In this document: one piece after another, positions 53,619-61,902 of the stretch
How the letters are laid out: each line of letters opens with the position of its first letter
Numbering within the stretch: position 1 is the first letter of the stretch
NCBI GenBank assembly: GCA_024229115.1
Contig: JAAEST010000040.1
Coordinates: 62,001 to 126,000 of the forward strand
DNA length: 64,000 bases
Source of the DNA: Oligoflexia bacterium
GTDB lineage: Bacteria; Bdellovibrionota; Bacteriovoracia; Bacteriovoracales; Bacteriovoracaceae
Direction: 5' to 3'
Position numbers and translations under genes: made by a program
Notes under the pieces: generated by a model
What the model saw: only the letters and a program-made list of their open reading frames with translations
Database searches by the model: none
What the model was told of the DNA's origin: nothing

Positions 53619-54572
53619 ATGAATATTGATCAACATAGTATTGCTATCATAGGCTTAGGTAATCAAGCAAAAGCTTGGGCCATGAACCTAAGAGATAGTG
53701 GTAGAGATATAACTATTCTTTTAAGAGATGGTAGCTCTTCATTTGACAAGGCAAATGAACTTGGTTTCAGCGCTTTGCCTATTTCTAAGAACTTAGATCA
53801 ATTTTCTACTATTCTCTGCCTTATTCCAGATGATCAGCAAGTTCCATTTATTGAAGAGAACCAACAACTGCTGCAAGAAAATTGTCGTTTGGTTTATGCC
53901 CATGGTTGGTCTATTGCTTGTGAGGATGTGATCCAGAAATTTCCTCAATTCAATCACCTACTTCTAGCTCCTAAAGCAATCAGCTCTGAAGTTCGTTTTC
54001 AATATGAAAGTAAGGGGAAGCTTGCGGCAGTCTACAGTATCGAAGGTTCATGCCTAAACGAAGAAAGTAAAAATGATAATGAGAAATGGATAAAAGCACT
54101 GGCCAAAGACCTAGGCATCACTGGGCTTTATCCAGCAAGTGCCAGAGATGAGACCTATGCAGACCTCTTCAGCGAGCAATCTCTCCTCTGTGGACTTATG
54201 CCTTATGCCGCCAAACAATCTTTTGACTTGCTCATTGAAAAAGGAATAAACCCAGAAGTGGCCTTTTTTGAGTGCTGGCTTGAAGTAAAATTAATTGCTG
54301 ACGCAATGGTCAAACTCGGACCGGAGTCCTTTTTCCAACTAATTAGCCCCAACGCCTTACTAGGTGCACAAAAAGCTCAGCATTTGCTCTTTGACAAAGT
54401 GTACCAATCGAAACTAGAAAGTCTCTATAAAGAGATTGAAGATGGTGAATTTACTGAGTTTACCAAAAGAGCTGACATTGAAAAAACTCGTGAAGAGATT
54501 ATTCAATTTTGGAAATCTAGTTTACTCAATAAGACCTATAAAAAAGTTCAATCTCAAGTAATTCCTTCTTAG
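53619..54572 (+). CDS. Ketol-acid reductoisomerase homologue, probable ketopantoate reductase role
   Basis: The 317-residue protein has IAIIGLGNQAKAWAMNL (NADP-binding loop), LLAPKAISSEVRFQYESKGKLAAV, ARDETYADLFSEQSLLCG and AFFECWLEVKLIADAM. These carry the KARI metal-binding Asp and Glu residues. It begins an operon with panB, coaX, coaBC and panC, where panE (ketopantoate reductase) is missing. KARI is known to reduce ketopantoate in Corynebacterium glutamicum and E. coli, so that is the likely job here. It is more divergent than ordinary IlvC. Confidence 0.8.
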   Translation: MNIDQHSIAIIGLGNQAKAWAMNLRDSGRDITILLRDGSSSFDKANELGFSALPISKNLDQFSTILCLIPDDQQVPFIEENQQLLQENCRLVYAHGWSIACEDVIQKFPQFNHLLLAPKAISSEVRFQYESKGKLAAVYSIEGSCLNEESKNDNEKWIKALAKDLGITGLYPASARDETYADLFSEQSLLCGLMPYAAKQSFDLLIEKGINPEVAFFECWLEVKLIADAMVKLGPESFFQLISPNALLGAQKAQHLLFDKVYQSKLESLYKEIEDGEFTEFTKRADIEKTREEIIQFWKSSLLNKTYKKVQSQVIPS

Positions 54573-54589
54573 AATTTTTTGAGGATGCA

Positions 54590-55396
54590 ATGAAATTAAA
54601 CACACGAAAAATTAAAGCAAACAAAATCAAAACAGGAAAGTTCCCACTTCAAATGCTAACTTGTTATGATTTCCAAACTGCTCAACTTTTAGATGAGACT
54701 GAAGTTGATATGCTTCTTGTTGGAGATAGCCTAGGAAATGTTATTCTTGGTTATGAAACAACTGTTGAAGTTTCATTAGAAGAAATGATTGTTTTTGGAA
54801 GTGCAGTAAAAAGAGGTGCTTCTCATAAATTCGTGGTTGTTGATATGCCTTTTGGTTCATATAACACTGTTGATGAAGGTCTGAAGAATGCAACTCGACT
54901 CTTTCAAGCAACTAAAGCTGAAGCAATAAAAATAGAAGCTTCTAATAAGACTAATTTAGAATTAATTCAAAGACTTTGTGAAATTGGAATCCCAGTTATG
55001 GGACACATTGGTCTTACTCCACAAAGTGTTCATGAGCTTGGTGGTTACTATACTCATGGAAAAACTGATGACTCAGCAATTAAGCTCGTTCAAGATGCCA
55101 AAGATCTAGAAGATGCTGGTTGCTTTGCAATCGTTTTAGAATGTGTCACTCCGGCCCTGGCGACAAGTATTACAGAAATTCTAGAAGTCCCAACTATCGG
55201 AATTGGTTCAGGAGACTTAACTGATGGACAAGTTCTTGTAACTAACGATCTTTTAAAATTAGGTAAAAATACACCTCCTAAGTTTGTTAATCCTGTGGCT
55301 GATCTTTACCACCTTAAGAAACAATTAATTTCTAGTTATCTTCAAGATAAGAAATTTAACAGTTTAGAAAATATCAATGAGCACATCACACATTGA
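54590..55396 (+). CDS. panB: 3-methyl-2-oxobutanoate hydroxymethyltransferase PanB
   Basis: This 268-residue protein makes ketopantoate from 2-oxoisovalerate and methylene-tetrahydrofolate. The signatures are LTCYDFQTAQLL, LVGDSLGNVILGYETTVEVSLEEM (metal-binding Asp-Ser) and VVVDMPFGSY. It follows the KARI homologue by 17 bp with a GAGGA site. The 20-bp overlap with coaX indicates coupling. Confidence 0.96.
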   Translation: MKLNTRKIKANKIKTGKFPLQMLTCYDFQTAQLLDETEVDMLLVGDSLGNVILGYETTVEVSLEEMIVFGSAVKRGASHKFVVVDMPFGSYNTVDEGLKNATRLFQATKAEAIKIEASNKTNLELIQRLCEIGIPVMGHIGLTPQSVHELGGYYTHGKTDDSAIKLVQDAKDLEDAGCFAIVLECVTPALATSITEILEVPTIGIGSGDLTDGQVLVTNDLLKLGKNTPPKFVNPVADLYHLKKQLISSYLQDKKFNSLENINEHITH

Positions 55397-56117
55397 TCTT
55401 ATTACTATAGATCAAGGAAATACTAATCCTCATGTCGGCGTCTTTGTTGGTAATGATCTTACTAAGACAGTGGCCCTTAGTGATTTTGATTCAAACCTTT
55501 TTAAAGATCATCATGTTGTTCTAAGTAGTGTTGGTAAAAAGTCTAATCTTCCTACACTTCCAAAACTTGTTGATATCGAAACTTTATGGAATGATCATCT
55601 CTTTGCAGGAATGAATGTCAATTATGACAAAGAAAAGCTTGGAAGAGATAGACTCTATCAATTGGCTTTTCTCTATCATGAAAAAGTTATACCGAATAAA
55701 ACTCCCTTACTTTTAATTGATGCAGGGACCTTTATCACTGTGGATATATTAGATACTCATGGCTACCAAGGTGGAATCATTCTTCCAGGGCTTTCGTCAT
55801 TAGCCTCTCTTTATCCTCAGGGCGAACAACTTCCTTTAGTTGACGCTTCGGAGTTTCTCGACTTCAAGGAAACTCATCACGATACTATTAGTGCAATCAC
55901 TGGAGGCGTCCAGAAAATGATCCTTGGAGCGATACGCTCGCTTAGTTTAGATAATCAGACTCTCTATCTAACTGGTGGTCTTTCTATTTTTATAGAAAAA
56001 TGGTTAGAGCTTCATCCTAGTCTTGGAGATTTTGAAAAGGATCCTCACCTTATTCACAAATCTTTAAATTACCTGGGAAGACTTTGTTTAGATAAATGTG
56101 AAGGAGAATTACAATGA
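55377..56117 (+). CDS. coaX: Type III pantothenate kinase CoaX
   Basis: This 246-residue acetate/sugar kinase-like protein has DQGNTNPHVGVF at the N-terminus (phosphate loop, usually DxGNT), the catalytic LLLIDAGTFITVDIL and GGIILPGLSSL. It phosphorylates pantothenate, the first CoA-specific step. It overlaps panB by 20 bp and coaBC by 4 bp. Confidence 0.93.
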   Translation: MSTSHIDLITIDQGNTNPHVGVFVGNDLTKTVALSDFDSNLFKDHHVVLSSVGKKSNLPTLPKLVDIETLWNDHLFAGMNVNYDKEKLGRDRLYQLAFLYHEKVIPNKTPLLLIDAGTFITVDILDTHGYQGGIILPGLSSLASLYPQGEQLPLVDASEFLDFKETHHDTISAITGGVQKMILGAIRSLSLDNQTLYLTGGLSIFIEKWLELHPSLGDFEKDPHLIHKSLNYLGRLCLDKCEGELQ

Positions 56118-57364
56118 AACTTCTTCTCGGTGTAAGCGGCAGCATTTCAGCTTATAAGGCCTATGACTTAACAAGACTTTTTGTTAAAGCAGGTCATGAA
56201 ATTAAAGTTGTTATGACAGGCGGAGCAGCGCAATTCATTAAAAAAGAAACTTTTCTCTATCTTGGAGCCAGTGCTGTCTACTCGTCTCAAGATGATTTTA
56301 ATGTAAATGACTATCAAGGGATTCCACATATAGAACTTGCTAAGTGGGCCGATAAACTCTTAGTCGCTCCCTTAAGTGCGAATACACTAGGAAAATTTGC
56401 AGGAGGCCTTGCCGATGATCTTCTTAGCTCAATTTTTTTAGCCTGGGAAAAAACAAAACCAATTATCCTTTTTCCTGCGATGAATACGAAAATGTTAAGC
56501 AATCCGATTACGCAGGACAATTTTAAAAAGTTAGAAACACTTCTTCCTAATATTTTTATTCACCCTACTCAATCAGGACTTCTTGCTTGTGGAGATGAAG
56601 GTGAAGGAAAACTTTCAGAAATAGAAACAATCTTTCATTTCACAGAGTCTTTTGTATTAGTACGTAAAGAAAAAGAATTCTTAGTAACAACAGGAGCGAC
56701 ACTTTCTCCCTTAGATCCCGTAAGATATATTACCAATGCCTCATCAGGAAAAACTGGCTTTCTAATGGCCAAGGTTGCTCTTTCTCTTGGATATAAAGTT
56801 ACAGTCATTGCTGGGATCTATGCCACTTCAGATTTAGAAAGATTGTCGGCACACCCTGATTATAAATTAGTACGAACTATTTCTACTGAGAATATGGCCA
56901 ATGCAGTAAAAGAAGAGATCGCTAGAGCTGATGTCTACTTTAGTAGTGCTGCTGTTTCTGATATTGAGTTTGAATATCAAGAATCTAAAATGAAGAAGGA
57001 GCAAATGTCTGGAACTTTAGCCTTTCAACAGGCCATTGATATTCTTTCTGGAGTCATTAAGTTAACTGACAAAAAGAGATTTATTATCGGTTTTGCTGCT
57101 GAGACAAACTTAGATGAACAAATGCTCAAGTCAAAAAATAATAGAAAGCCAGTTGATCTCTTGATTGGAACGCAAGTTAATAATGGTCTACTTGGGAAGT
57201 CGAAAGAAGGCTTTGGTAATGACTTCGCTACTTATAAATGCTTGTTAAATAATGAATATATTGAATGGCTTCAATTAACGAAGCAGGAAATGTGCGAAAA
57301 ATGCATCGCTATATATGAGAGTACAAATGAGTCAATTGATCAAAACGAAGAACGAATTCATTAA
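56114..57364 (+). CDS. coaBC: Bifunctional phosphopantothenoylcysteine decarboxylase/synthetase CoaBC
   Basis: The N-terminal flavin domain has LLLGVSGSISAYKAYDL, the catalytic His in GIPHIELAKWAD, PAMNTKM and CGDEGEGKL. The C-terminal synthetase has TTGATLSPLDPVRYITNASSGKTG and GFAAETN. The 416-residue length and order are those of fused CoaBC. It overlaps coaX by 4 bp and the panC frame by up to 50 bp. Confidence 0.96.
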   Translation: MKLLLGVSGSISAYKAYDLTRLFVKAGHEIKVVMTGGAAQFIKKETFLYLGASAVYSSQDDFNVNDYQGIPHIELAKWADKLLVAPLSANTLGKFAGGLADDLLSSIFLAWEKTKPIILFPAMNTKMLSNPITQDNFKKLETLLPNIFIHPTQSGLLACGDEGEGKLSEIETIFHFTESFVLVRKEKEFLVTTGATLSPLDPVRYITNASSGKTGFLMAKVALSLGYKVTVIAGIYATSDLERLSAHPDYKLVRTISTENMANAVKEEIARADVYFSSAAVSDIEFEYQESKMKKEQMSGTLAFQQAIDILSGVIKLTDKKRFIIGFAAETNLDEQMLKSKNNRKPVDLLIGTQVNNGLLGKSKEGFGNDFATYKCLLNNEYIEWLQLTKQEMCEKCIAIYESTNESIDQNEERIH

Positions 57365-58169
57365 TAAAAGACGTGCCCTTCCGGGAAGAGTCGGACTTGT
57401 CCCAACAATGGGTAACCTTCATCAAGGTCATTTAGATTTAGTGAAGCAGGCCATTGAAGACTGTGATCACGTTCTTGTCACTATCTTTGTTAATCCAAAG
57501 CAATTTGGTCCTAATGAAGATTTTGCTAACTATCCTCGTACTCTTGAGTCAGATATTGAGAAAATTAATTCATTAGAAGGAAGTGACAAGGTTATTGTCT
57601 TCGCTCCAGAAAATAATGAAGAGATCTATCCTGAAAATTTTCAAACAGAAATCAGAGTGAAAGATATTACTGATGTTCTTTGTGGAAAATATCGCCCGGG
57701 TCACTTCGATGGTGTGACAACGGTTGTTTATCAACTTTTTTCAATTTCAATGCCTCATTTTGCTTACTTTGGTCAAAAGGATTATCAACAATTTAAAGTG
57801 ATTGAAAAAATGTCTCAAGATCTTTTACTTCCCCTTGGTCTTGTTATGGTACCAACAACAAGAGATGAAGATGGCCTCGCTTTAAGTAGTCGTAACAACT
57901 ATTTAAGTGCTGATGAGAGAAAGCAGGCGTTAACTCTTCCTAATAGCCTTAGAGAGTTAGCTCAAAACCTTGTTGATAATAAAGATTATATTCTTTTAAA
58001 AGATGAGATTAAGAAGAAATTAGAAAATGATTCTCATTGGCAGTATCTAGAAGTCTATGATGCTGATACTTTTAAAGAAGTTCATACAGAATCTAAAACC
58101 TACTTACTTGCAGGTGCTTATCAGTTAGGAAAAGCTAGGCTTATTGATAATGTTCTTATAGGTGTTTAG
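57315..58169 (+). CDS. panC: Pantothenate synthetase PanC
   Basis: This 284-residue protein joins pantoate and beta-alanine with ATP. It has VGLVPTMGNLHQGHLDLV, TIFVNPKQFGPNEDF, YFGQKDYQQFKVIEKM and LALSSRNNYLSADER, all conserved. The frame starts at 57315, but the ATG at 57327 has GAGAG 5 nt upstream and is also possible. Both lie within coaBC. It ends the CoA operon and converges on udk with a 14-bp overlap. Confidence 0.96.
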   Translation: MRVQMSQLIKTKNEFINKRRALPGRVGLVPTMGNLHQGHLDLVKQAIEDCDHVLVTIFVNPKQFGPNEDFANYPRTLESDIEKINSLEGSDKVIVFAPENNEEIYPENFQTEIRVKDITDVLCGKYRPGHFDGVTTVVYQLFSISMPHFAYFGQKDYQQFKVIEKMSQDLLLPLGLVMVPTTRDEDGLALSSRNNYLSADERKQALTLPNSLRELAQNLVDNKDYILLKDEIKKKLENDSHWQYLEVYDADTFKEVHTESKTYLLAGAYQLGKARLIDNVLIGV

Positions 58170-58767
58170 AAATAAGTTTTAGCCAGTGCTCTAGTCGCTC
58201 ATCAAAATTTTCAACATTAACTACATCACAAGCAGTCTCTTTTGTTGGCTCAACAAACTGATCATGCATTGGTTTTACTTGTTTATAGAATTGGGCCTCA
58301 ACTCCTTCAGGAGTTCGACCTCGCTCAACAGTATCTCTTTTTAAACGGCGAGAAAAGCGAAGATCCTCTGGACAATCTACAAAGATTTTATGATCTAAAT
58401 TTTCAAAGACTTGTGGTTGAGAAAAGATAAGAATTCCATCAACGAAAACTATTCTATTAGGCTCAAAATGAATAAACTCTTCAGAGCGAGTATGAGTAGC
58501 GAAATCATATATCGGTACTTGAATTGAGTTTCCTTTTTTAAGGTCTTGTAGATGCTCTCCCATTAAAGAAAACTCAAGAGCACTTGGATGGTCAAAGTTT
58601 ACACTTCCACCATCCTCATCAAAGCGATGACTTTGATCAATATAGTAACTATCTTGACCTAATATTGAACAAAGATCATTACCAAGTAGTTCTTGAAGAC
58701 GTGAAACAAAAGTTGTCTTACCACTTCCACTTCCACCAGAAACACCTATGATAATGATTTCGCTCAT
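58156..58767 (-). CDS. udk: Uridine kinase
   Basis: The Walker A GVSGGSGSGKTTF (8-20), the QDSYY substrate loop, VNFDHPSALEF, FVDGILIFSQP and RRLKRDTVERGRTPE are the uridine/cytidine kinase signatures. 203 residues. It converts uridine to UMP. It is the last gene of the uracil operon, 9 nt after upp, and links nucleoside salvage to the catabolic genes upstream. Confidence 0.94.
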   Translation of the reverse strand: MSEIIIIGVSGGSGSGKTTFVSRLQELLGNDLCSILGQDSYYIDQSHRFDEDGGSVNFDHPSALEFSLMGEHLQDLKKGNSIQVPIYDFATHTRSEEFIHFEPNRIVFVDGILIFSQPQVFENLDHKIFVDCPEDLRFSRRLKRDTVERGRTPEGVEAQFYKQVKPMHDQFVEPTKETACDVVNVENFDERLEHWLKLISKHL

Positions 58768-58776
58768 GCTTATATC

Positions 58777-59406
58777 CTATTTTGTATTGTAGAGACGATC
58801 ACCAGCGTCGCCTAAACCTGGAAGTAAATAACCTTGATCATTTAGTCCCTCTTCAACACTAAGTCCCCATACATCTACATCAGGATGAAAATGATGAAGC
58901 CTTTCTAGTCCGGCCGGAGAAGCTAGAAGACAAAGCATTTTAATTTTTCCAACCTCATACTGCTTTAAACGGTCAATACATGCGATAGCTGTATCTGCTG
59001 TGGCCAGGAGTGGATCAATTAGAAGAACTTCTCTTCCTTTAGAGTTTTCAGGAATCTTGAAATAATACTCAACAGTATTTTTGATAAACTTATCTCTGTA
59101 GATTCCAATATGACCTGCACTCGCAAATGGAAGAGTTTCTAAAACACCATCAATTAATCCATTTCCTGCTCTTAGAATAGAAACAACAACAGGATAATCG
59201 GCCACAACATTCTTTTTAGTTTTAGCCAGAGGTGTTTCTACTTCTATTTCTTTTGTAGAGAGATCTCTTGTCGCTTCATAAGCAAGAAATCTCCCAATAT
59301 CATTCATAATATCTCTAAAGGCCCTAGAATCGGTCTTCTGGTCTCTTAGAATTGTTAGTTTATGCTCAATTGCCGGGTGGGCAACTTGGTTAAAACTTTT
59401 AGCCAT
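58777..59406 (-). CDS. upp: Uracil phosphoribosyltransferase
   Basis: This 209-residue type I PRTase has VVSILRAGNGLIDGVLETLP and the PRPP loop IDPLLATADTAIACIDRL (usually DPMLATGGS), with GLNDQGYLLPGLGDAGDRLY at the C-terminus contacting uracil. It makes UMP from uracil and PRPP. In the yeast URC pathway the UPRTase Urc6 is required for uracil breakdown, which fits its place next to URC4 and URC1 homologues. Confidence 0.94.
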   Translation of the reverse strand: MAKSFNQVAHPAIEHKLTILRDQKTDSRAFRDIMNDIGRFLAYEATRDLSTKEIEVETPLAKTKKNVVADYPVVVSILRAGNGLIDGVLETLPFASAGHIGIYRDKFIKNTVEYYFKIPENSKGREVLLIDPLLATADTAIACIDRLKQYEVGKIKMLCLLASPAGLERLHHFHPDVDVWGLSVEEGLNDQGYLLPGLGDAGDRLYNTK

Positions 59407-59420
59407 ATTAAATACTCCTA

Positions 59421-60626
59421 TTAAAATACTGTTCCATCACTCGCTAAAGACAGAGGAGTTGAACCGTCCTCTCTTTTTTCTTTAGCAATTCTTCTACCTG
59501 CCCACCATGTTCCCCCTTCGAGAACTTTTGCTAGTGGAAATTCATCAGCACTCTTACCAAGCTTTTCTCTTACAATATCTCCAATCTTATCGAGATAAGT
59601 CACAGTTAAAGCTCGCCATTCAACTATTAATTCACTATCTGGGCGATGAGATTTTTTATAGTCATCTTTATCTTTAAGATCGATTAATCCCATATCTAAC
59701 AAAAGACCACCATTACGATATTCAGGTAATCCAGTCATTTCAGAAGCGTTCTTTACAGTGAACCCTGCTTCTTCAAAAACTTCAATGAGAGAGTAAGTAA
59801 GCCATTGTGATAGTTTGTGAAATGGAACTAAAGCTTCAAAGCTTCCTTTCTCTCCAAGAGCTGGATGTTCCCATACGTCACCAAGAGAAACACCCTCTCT
59901 TGTTAACCTTGATGGCCAAATATTTCCAAATAGAACTAAGACTGACTTTAAAAGGTCTGAAGCATTAAACTCCATTCCATAATGAGACTTCATATAATCA
60001 AGAATATTTCCAGGTCTTCCATCGACAAAAGCATCTGGCTGGGACTTTAAACATTCTCCTAAACTTCTTAAGAGTCCTGCTCTTCCTCCCACTCCTACAA
60101 GAGGGTTTGATGAACTCACTTGGAAGCCCTCTTCAATAACTTTGTCATTCACTTTCAATAGTGAATCCGCTTGAGCTTTAAATGACTTATCTCCAGAGAA
60201 AGCTCCAGCAAAGAACATATGCCAGCTAGCAACAGCTAGTCCCTCTGAACGAGAAAAGATATTACTCTCCTCACGATATTTCCAAGTTGCTCCCGCACCA
60301 GCATCAAGCAAGACAGAAGTAATCACCAGATCTAACTTCACTCTTCCTTTTTCAAGAGAATCAAGATCTTTAATCAGTTCCTCCATTTTACTATTGCGAT
60401 CAATTTTTCCAACTTGGAAATGACCCCAACGAGAATGAAAAGGAATATTGAAGTCAGGATAATTATCTTTAATAACTTCTAAAACATAATCACATACTTC
60501 ACCAAGCTTTTCTTCATGAAGAGAGAAATGCCCTTTACCAGACTTAACAGCTTCATAAAGTTTAAACGTTCTTTCACGAACAGCTTGGGGAGAAAGAATG
60601 TAATCAACTTCTTTACTTAAATTCAT
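59421..60626 (-). CDS. URC4/DUF1688-family uracil catabolism protein
   Basis: This 401-residue protein has LSPQAVRERTFKLYEAVKSGKGHFSLHEEKL, PFHSRWGHFQVG, LDAGAGATWKYREE, FSRSEGLAVASWHMF and GGRAGLL, the wording of DUF1688. The family includes fungal Urc4, needed for uracil degradation by the URC route. Its chemistry is not known. One base of overlap with the URC1 homologue and 14 bp to upp indicate a single transcript. Confidence 0.88.
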   Translation of the reverse strand: MNLSKEVDYILSPQAVRERTFKLYEAVKSGKGHFSLHEEKLGEVCDYVLEVIKDNYPDFNIPFHSRWGHFQVGKIDRNSKMEELIKDLDSLEKGRVKLDLVITSVLLDAGAGATWKYREESNIFSRSEGLAVASWHMFFAGAFSGDKSFKAQADSLLKVNDKVIEEGFQVSSSNPLVGVGGRAGLLRSLGECLKSQPDAFVDGRPGNILDYMKSHYGMEFNASDLLKSVLVLFGNIWPSRLTREGVSLGDVWEHPALGEKGSFEALVPFHKLSQWLTYSLIEVFEEAGFTVKNASEMTGLPEYRNGGLLLDMGLIDLKDKDDYKKSHRPDSELIVEWRALTVTYLDKIGDIVREKLGKSADEFPLAKVLEGGTWWAGRRIAKEKREDGSTPLSLASDGTVF

Positions 60627-61888
60627 TACTTTTCTTCCTCAATTTCACGACCAAGAACTTTCTCAAGTCCTTTCTCATCTTTCACATCATCATTTGTAAA
60701 ATAGCCTGCGGCTTTCTTTGCTTCCATCTCAACTTGAGCATCAGCAGGAATAAGCTCATCTGGAATTGAAAGACGATTCACAACTTCAATACCACTCTTA
60801 ACAATCGCATCGTATTTCATATTCGACATTGAATGGAGGTTATGAATTTTCTTAATTCCAAAATAATTGAGAGTATCAGGCATAAACTCTTGGAAACGAG
60901 CATCTTCAACACCTGCAACACATTCAGTACGATAAAAGTAGTTTTTGGCAGAGTCTCCACCTTCCTGTCTCTTTCTCGCGTTATATACTAAAAACTTTGT
61001 CACTTCCCCAAGTGCACGTCCTTCTTTTCTAAAGTAAACAATGATTCCTACTCCACCATTCTGTGCAGTTTTAGCAGCTTGTTCAATTCCATATGTTAAA
61101 TAAGGACGACAAGTACAAATATCTGAACCAAAAACATCTGAACCATTACATTCATCGTGAACACGACAAGTGAGTTCAATTTCTGGATTGGCCAAATCAT
61201 CTGGATTACCAAAGATATAAGCGGTAGAGCTTCCAATTGGTGGAAGTAATACTTTTAGATCAGGACGAGTTACTAGCTCTGGGAACATCCCCCCTGTTTC
61301 TTTAAAAAGTACTTTTCTTAGCTCACCTTCAGAAACACCAAGTCTTTTTGCCATACCAGGTAAATACCAAACAGGCTCAATAGCAACTTTCGTTACTTTA
61401 ATATCTTTTTCTTTCGTTACAATTTCACCATCGATCTCTAAACGACCTTTATCAATTGCTTCATAAACTTCAGGAATTTGTAATCTTGCCTGAGTGACTG
61501 CGATCGTAGGGCTAATATTTAAACCAGCCGCCAATTCTTCTTGGAAAGCTGTTTGAACATTCCCCCCCCAAGGGTCGATAGATACTAATTTTTCAGGATC
61601 ATACCAGCTATCATGAGGGCCAATCGTTGTGGTTGGTTGAGTATTTTCTAACTCTGGCCTATGGTCTGCTGAATAAGCACCACTTGCAATTGATAATGCT
61701 CTATAAACTGTATAACTTCCCGAGTGACTTCCAATTGCATTTCTATTTTCAACCTCTGAAGTTGTTGCAATAACAGGCCCTCTTTCTTTAGGATTTTTTG
61801 CTCCCCAGTTGATAGGGATACTTTCCTTATAAACTTGGTTTGAGTGTGATGTTAAAACCACATGATTCGCTTTTTCAAATTTTTCCAT
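60626..61888 (-). CDS. URC1-type GTP cyclohydrolase II-like protein
   Basis: This 420-residue protein has a RibA-like C-terminal half. CRVHDECNGSDVFGSDICTC gives the zinc Cys set (C-x10-C-x-C), and FRKEGRALG replaces the RibA RQEGRGIG catalytic strip. The N-terminal half (about 200 residues, with VENRNAIGSHSGSYTVYRALSIASG) is absent from riboflavin RibA. It corresponds to fungal Urc1. With URC4 and UPRTase next door, a role in uracil ring opening is the best inference. Confidence 0.88.
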   Translation of the reverse strand: MEKFEKANHVVLTSHSNQVYKESIPINWGAKNPKERGPVIATTSEVENRNAIGSHSGSYTVYRALSIASGAYSADHRPELENTQPTTTIGPHDSWYDPEKLVSIDPWGGNVQTAFQEELAAGLNISPTIAVTQARLQIPEVYEAIDKGRLEIDGEIVTKEKDIKVTKVAIEPVWYLPGMAKRLGVSEGELRKVLFKETGGMFPELVTRPDLKVLLPPIGSSTAYIFGNPDDLANPEIELTCRVHDECNGSDVFGSDICTCRPYLTYGIEQAAKTAQNGGVGIIVYFRKEGRALGEVTKFLVYNARKRQEGGDSAKNYFYRTECVAGVEDARFQEFMPDTLNYFGIKKIHNLHSMSNMKYDAIVKSGIEVVNRLSIPDELIPADAQVEMEAKKAAGYFTNDDVKDEKGLEKVLGREIEEEK

Positions 61889-61902
61889 TTCTATCTACCT
61901 CT

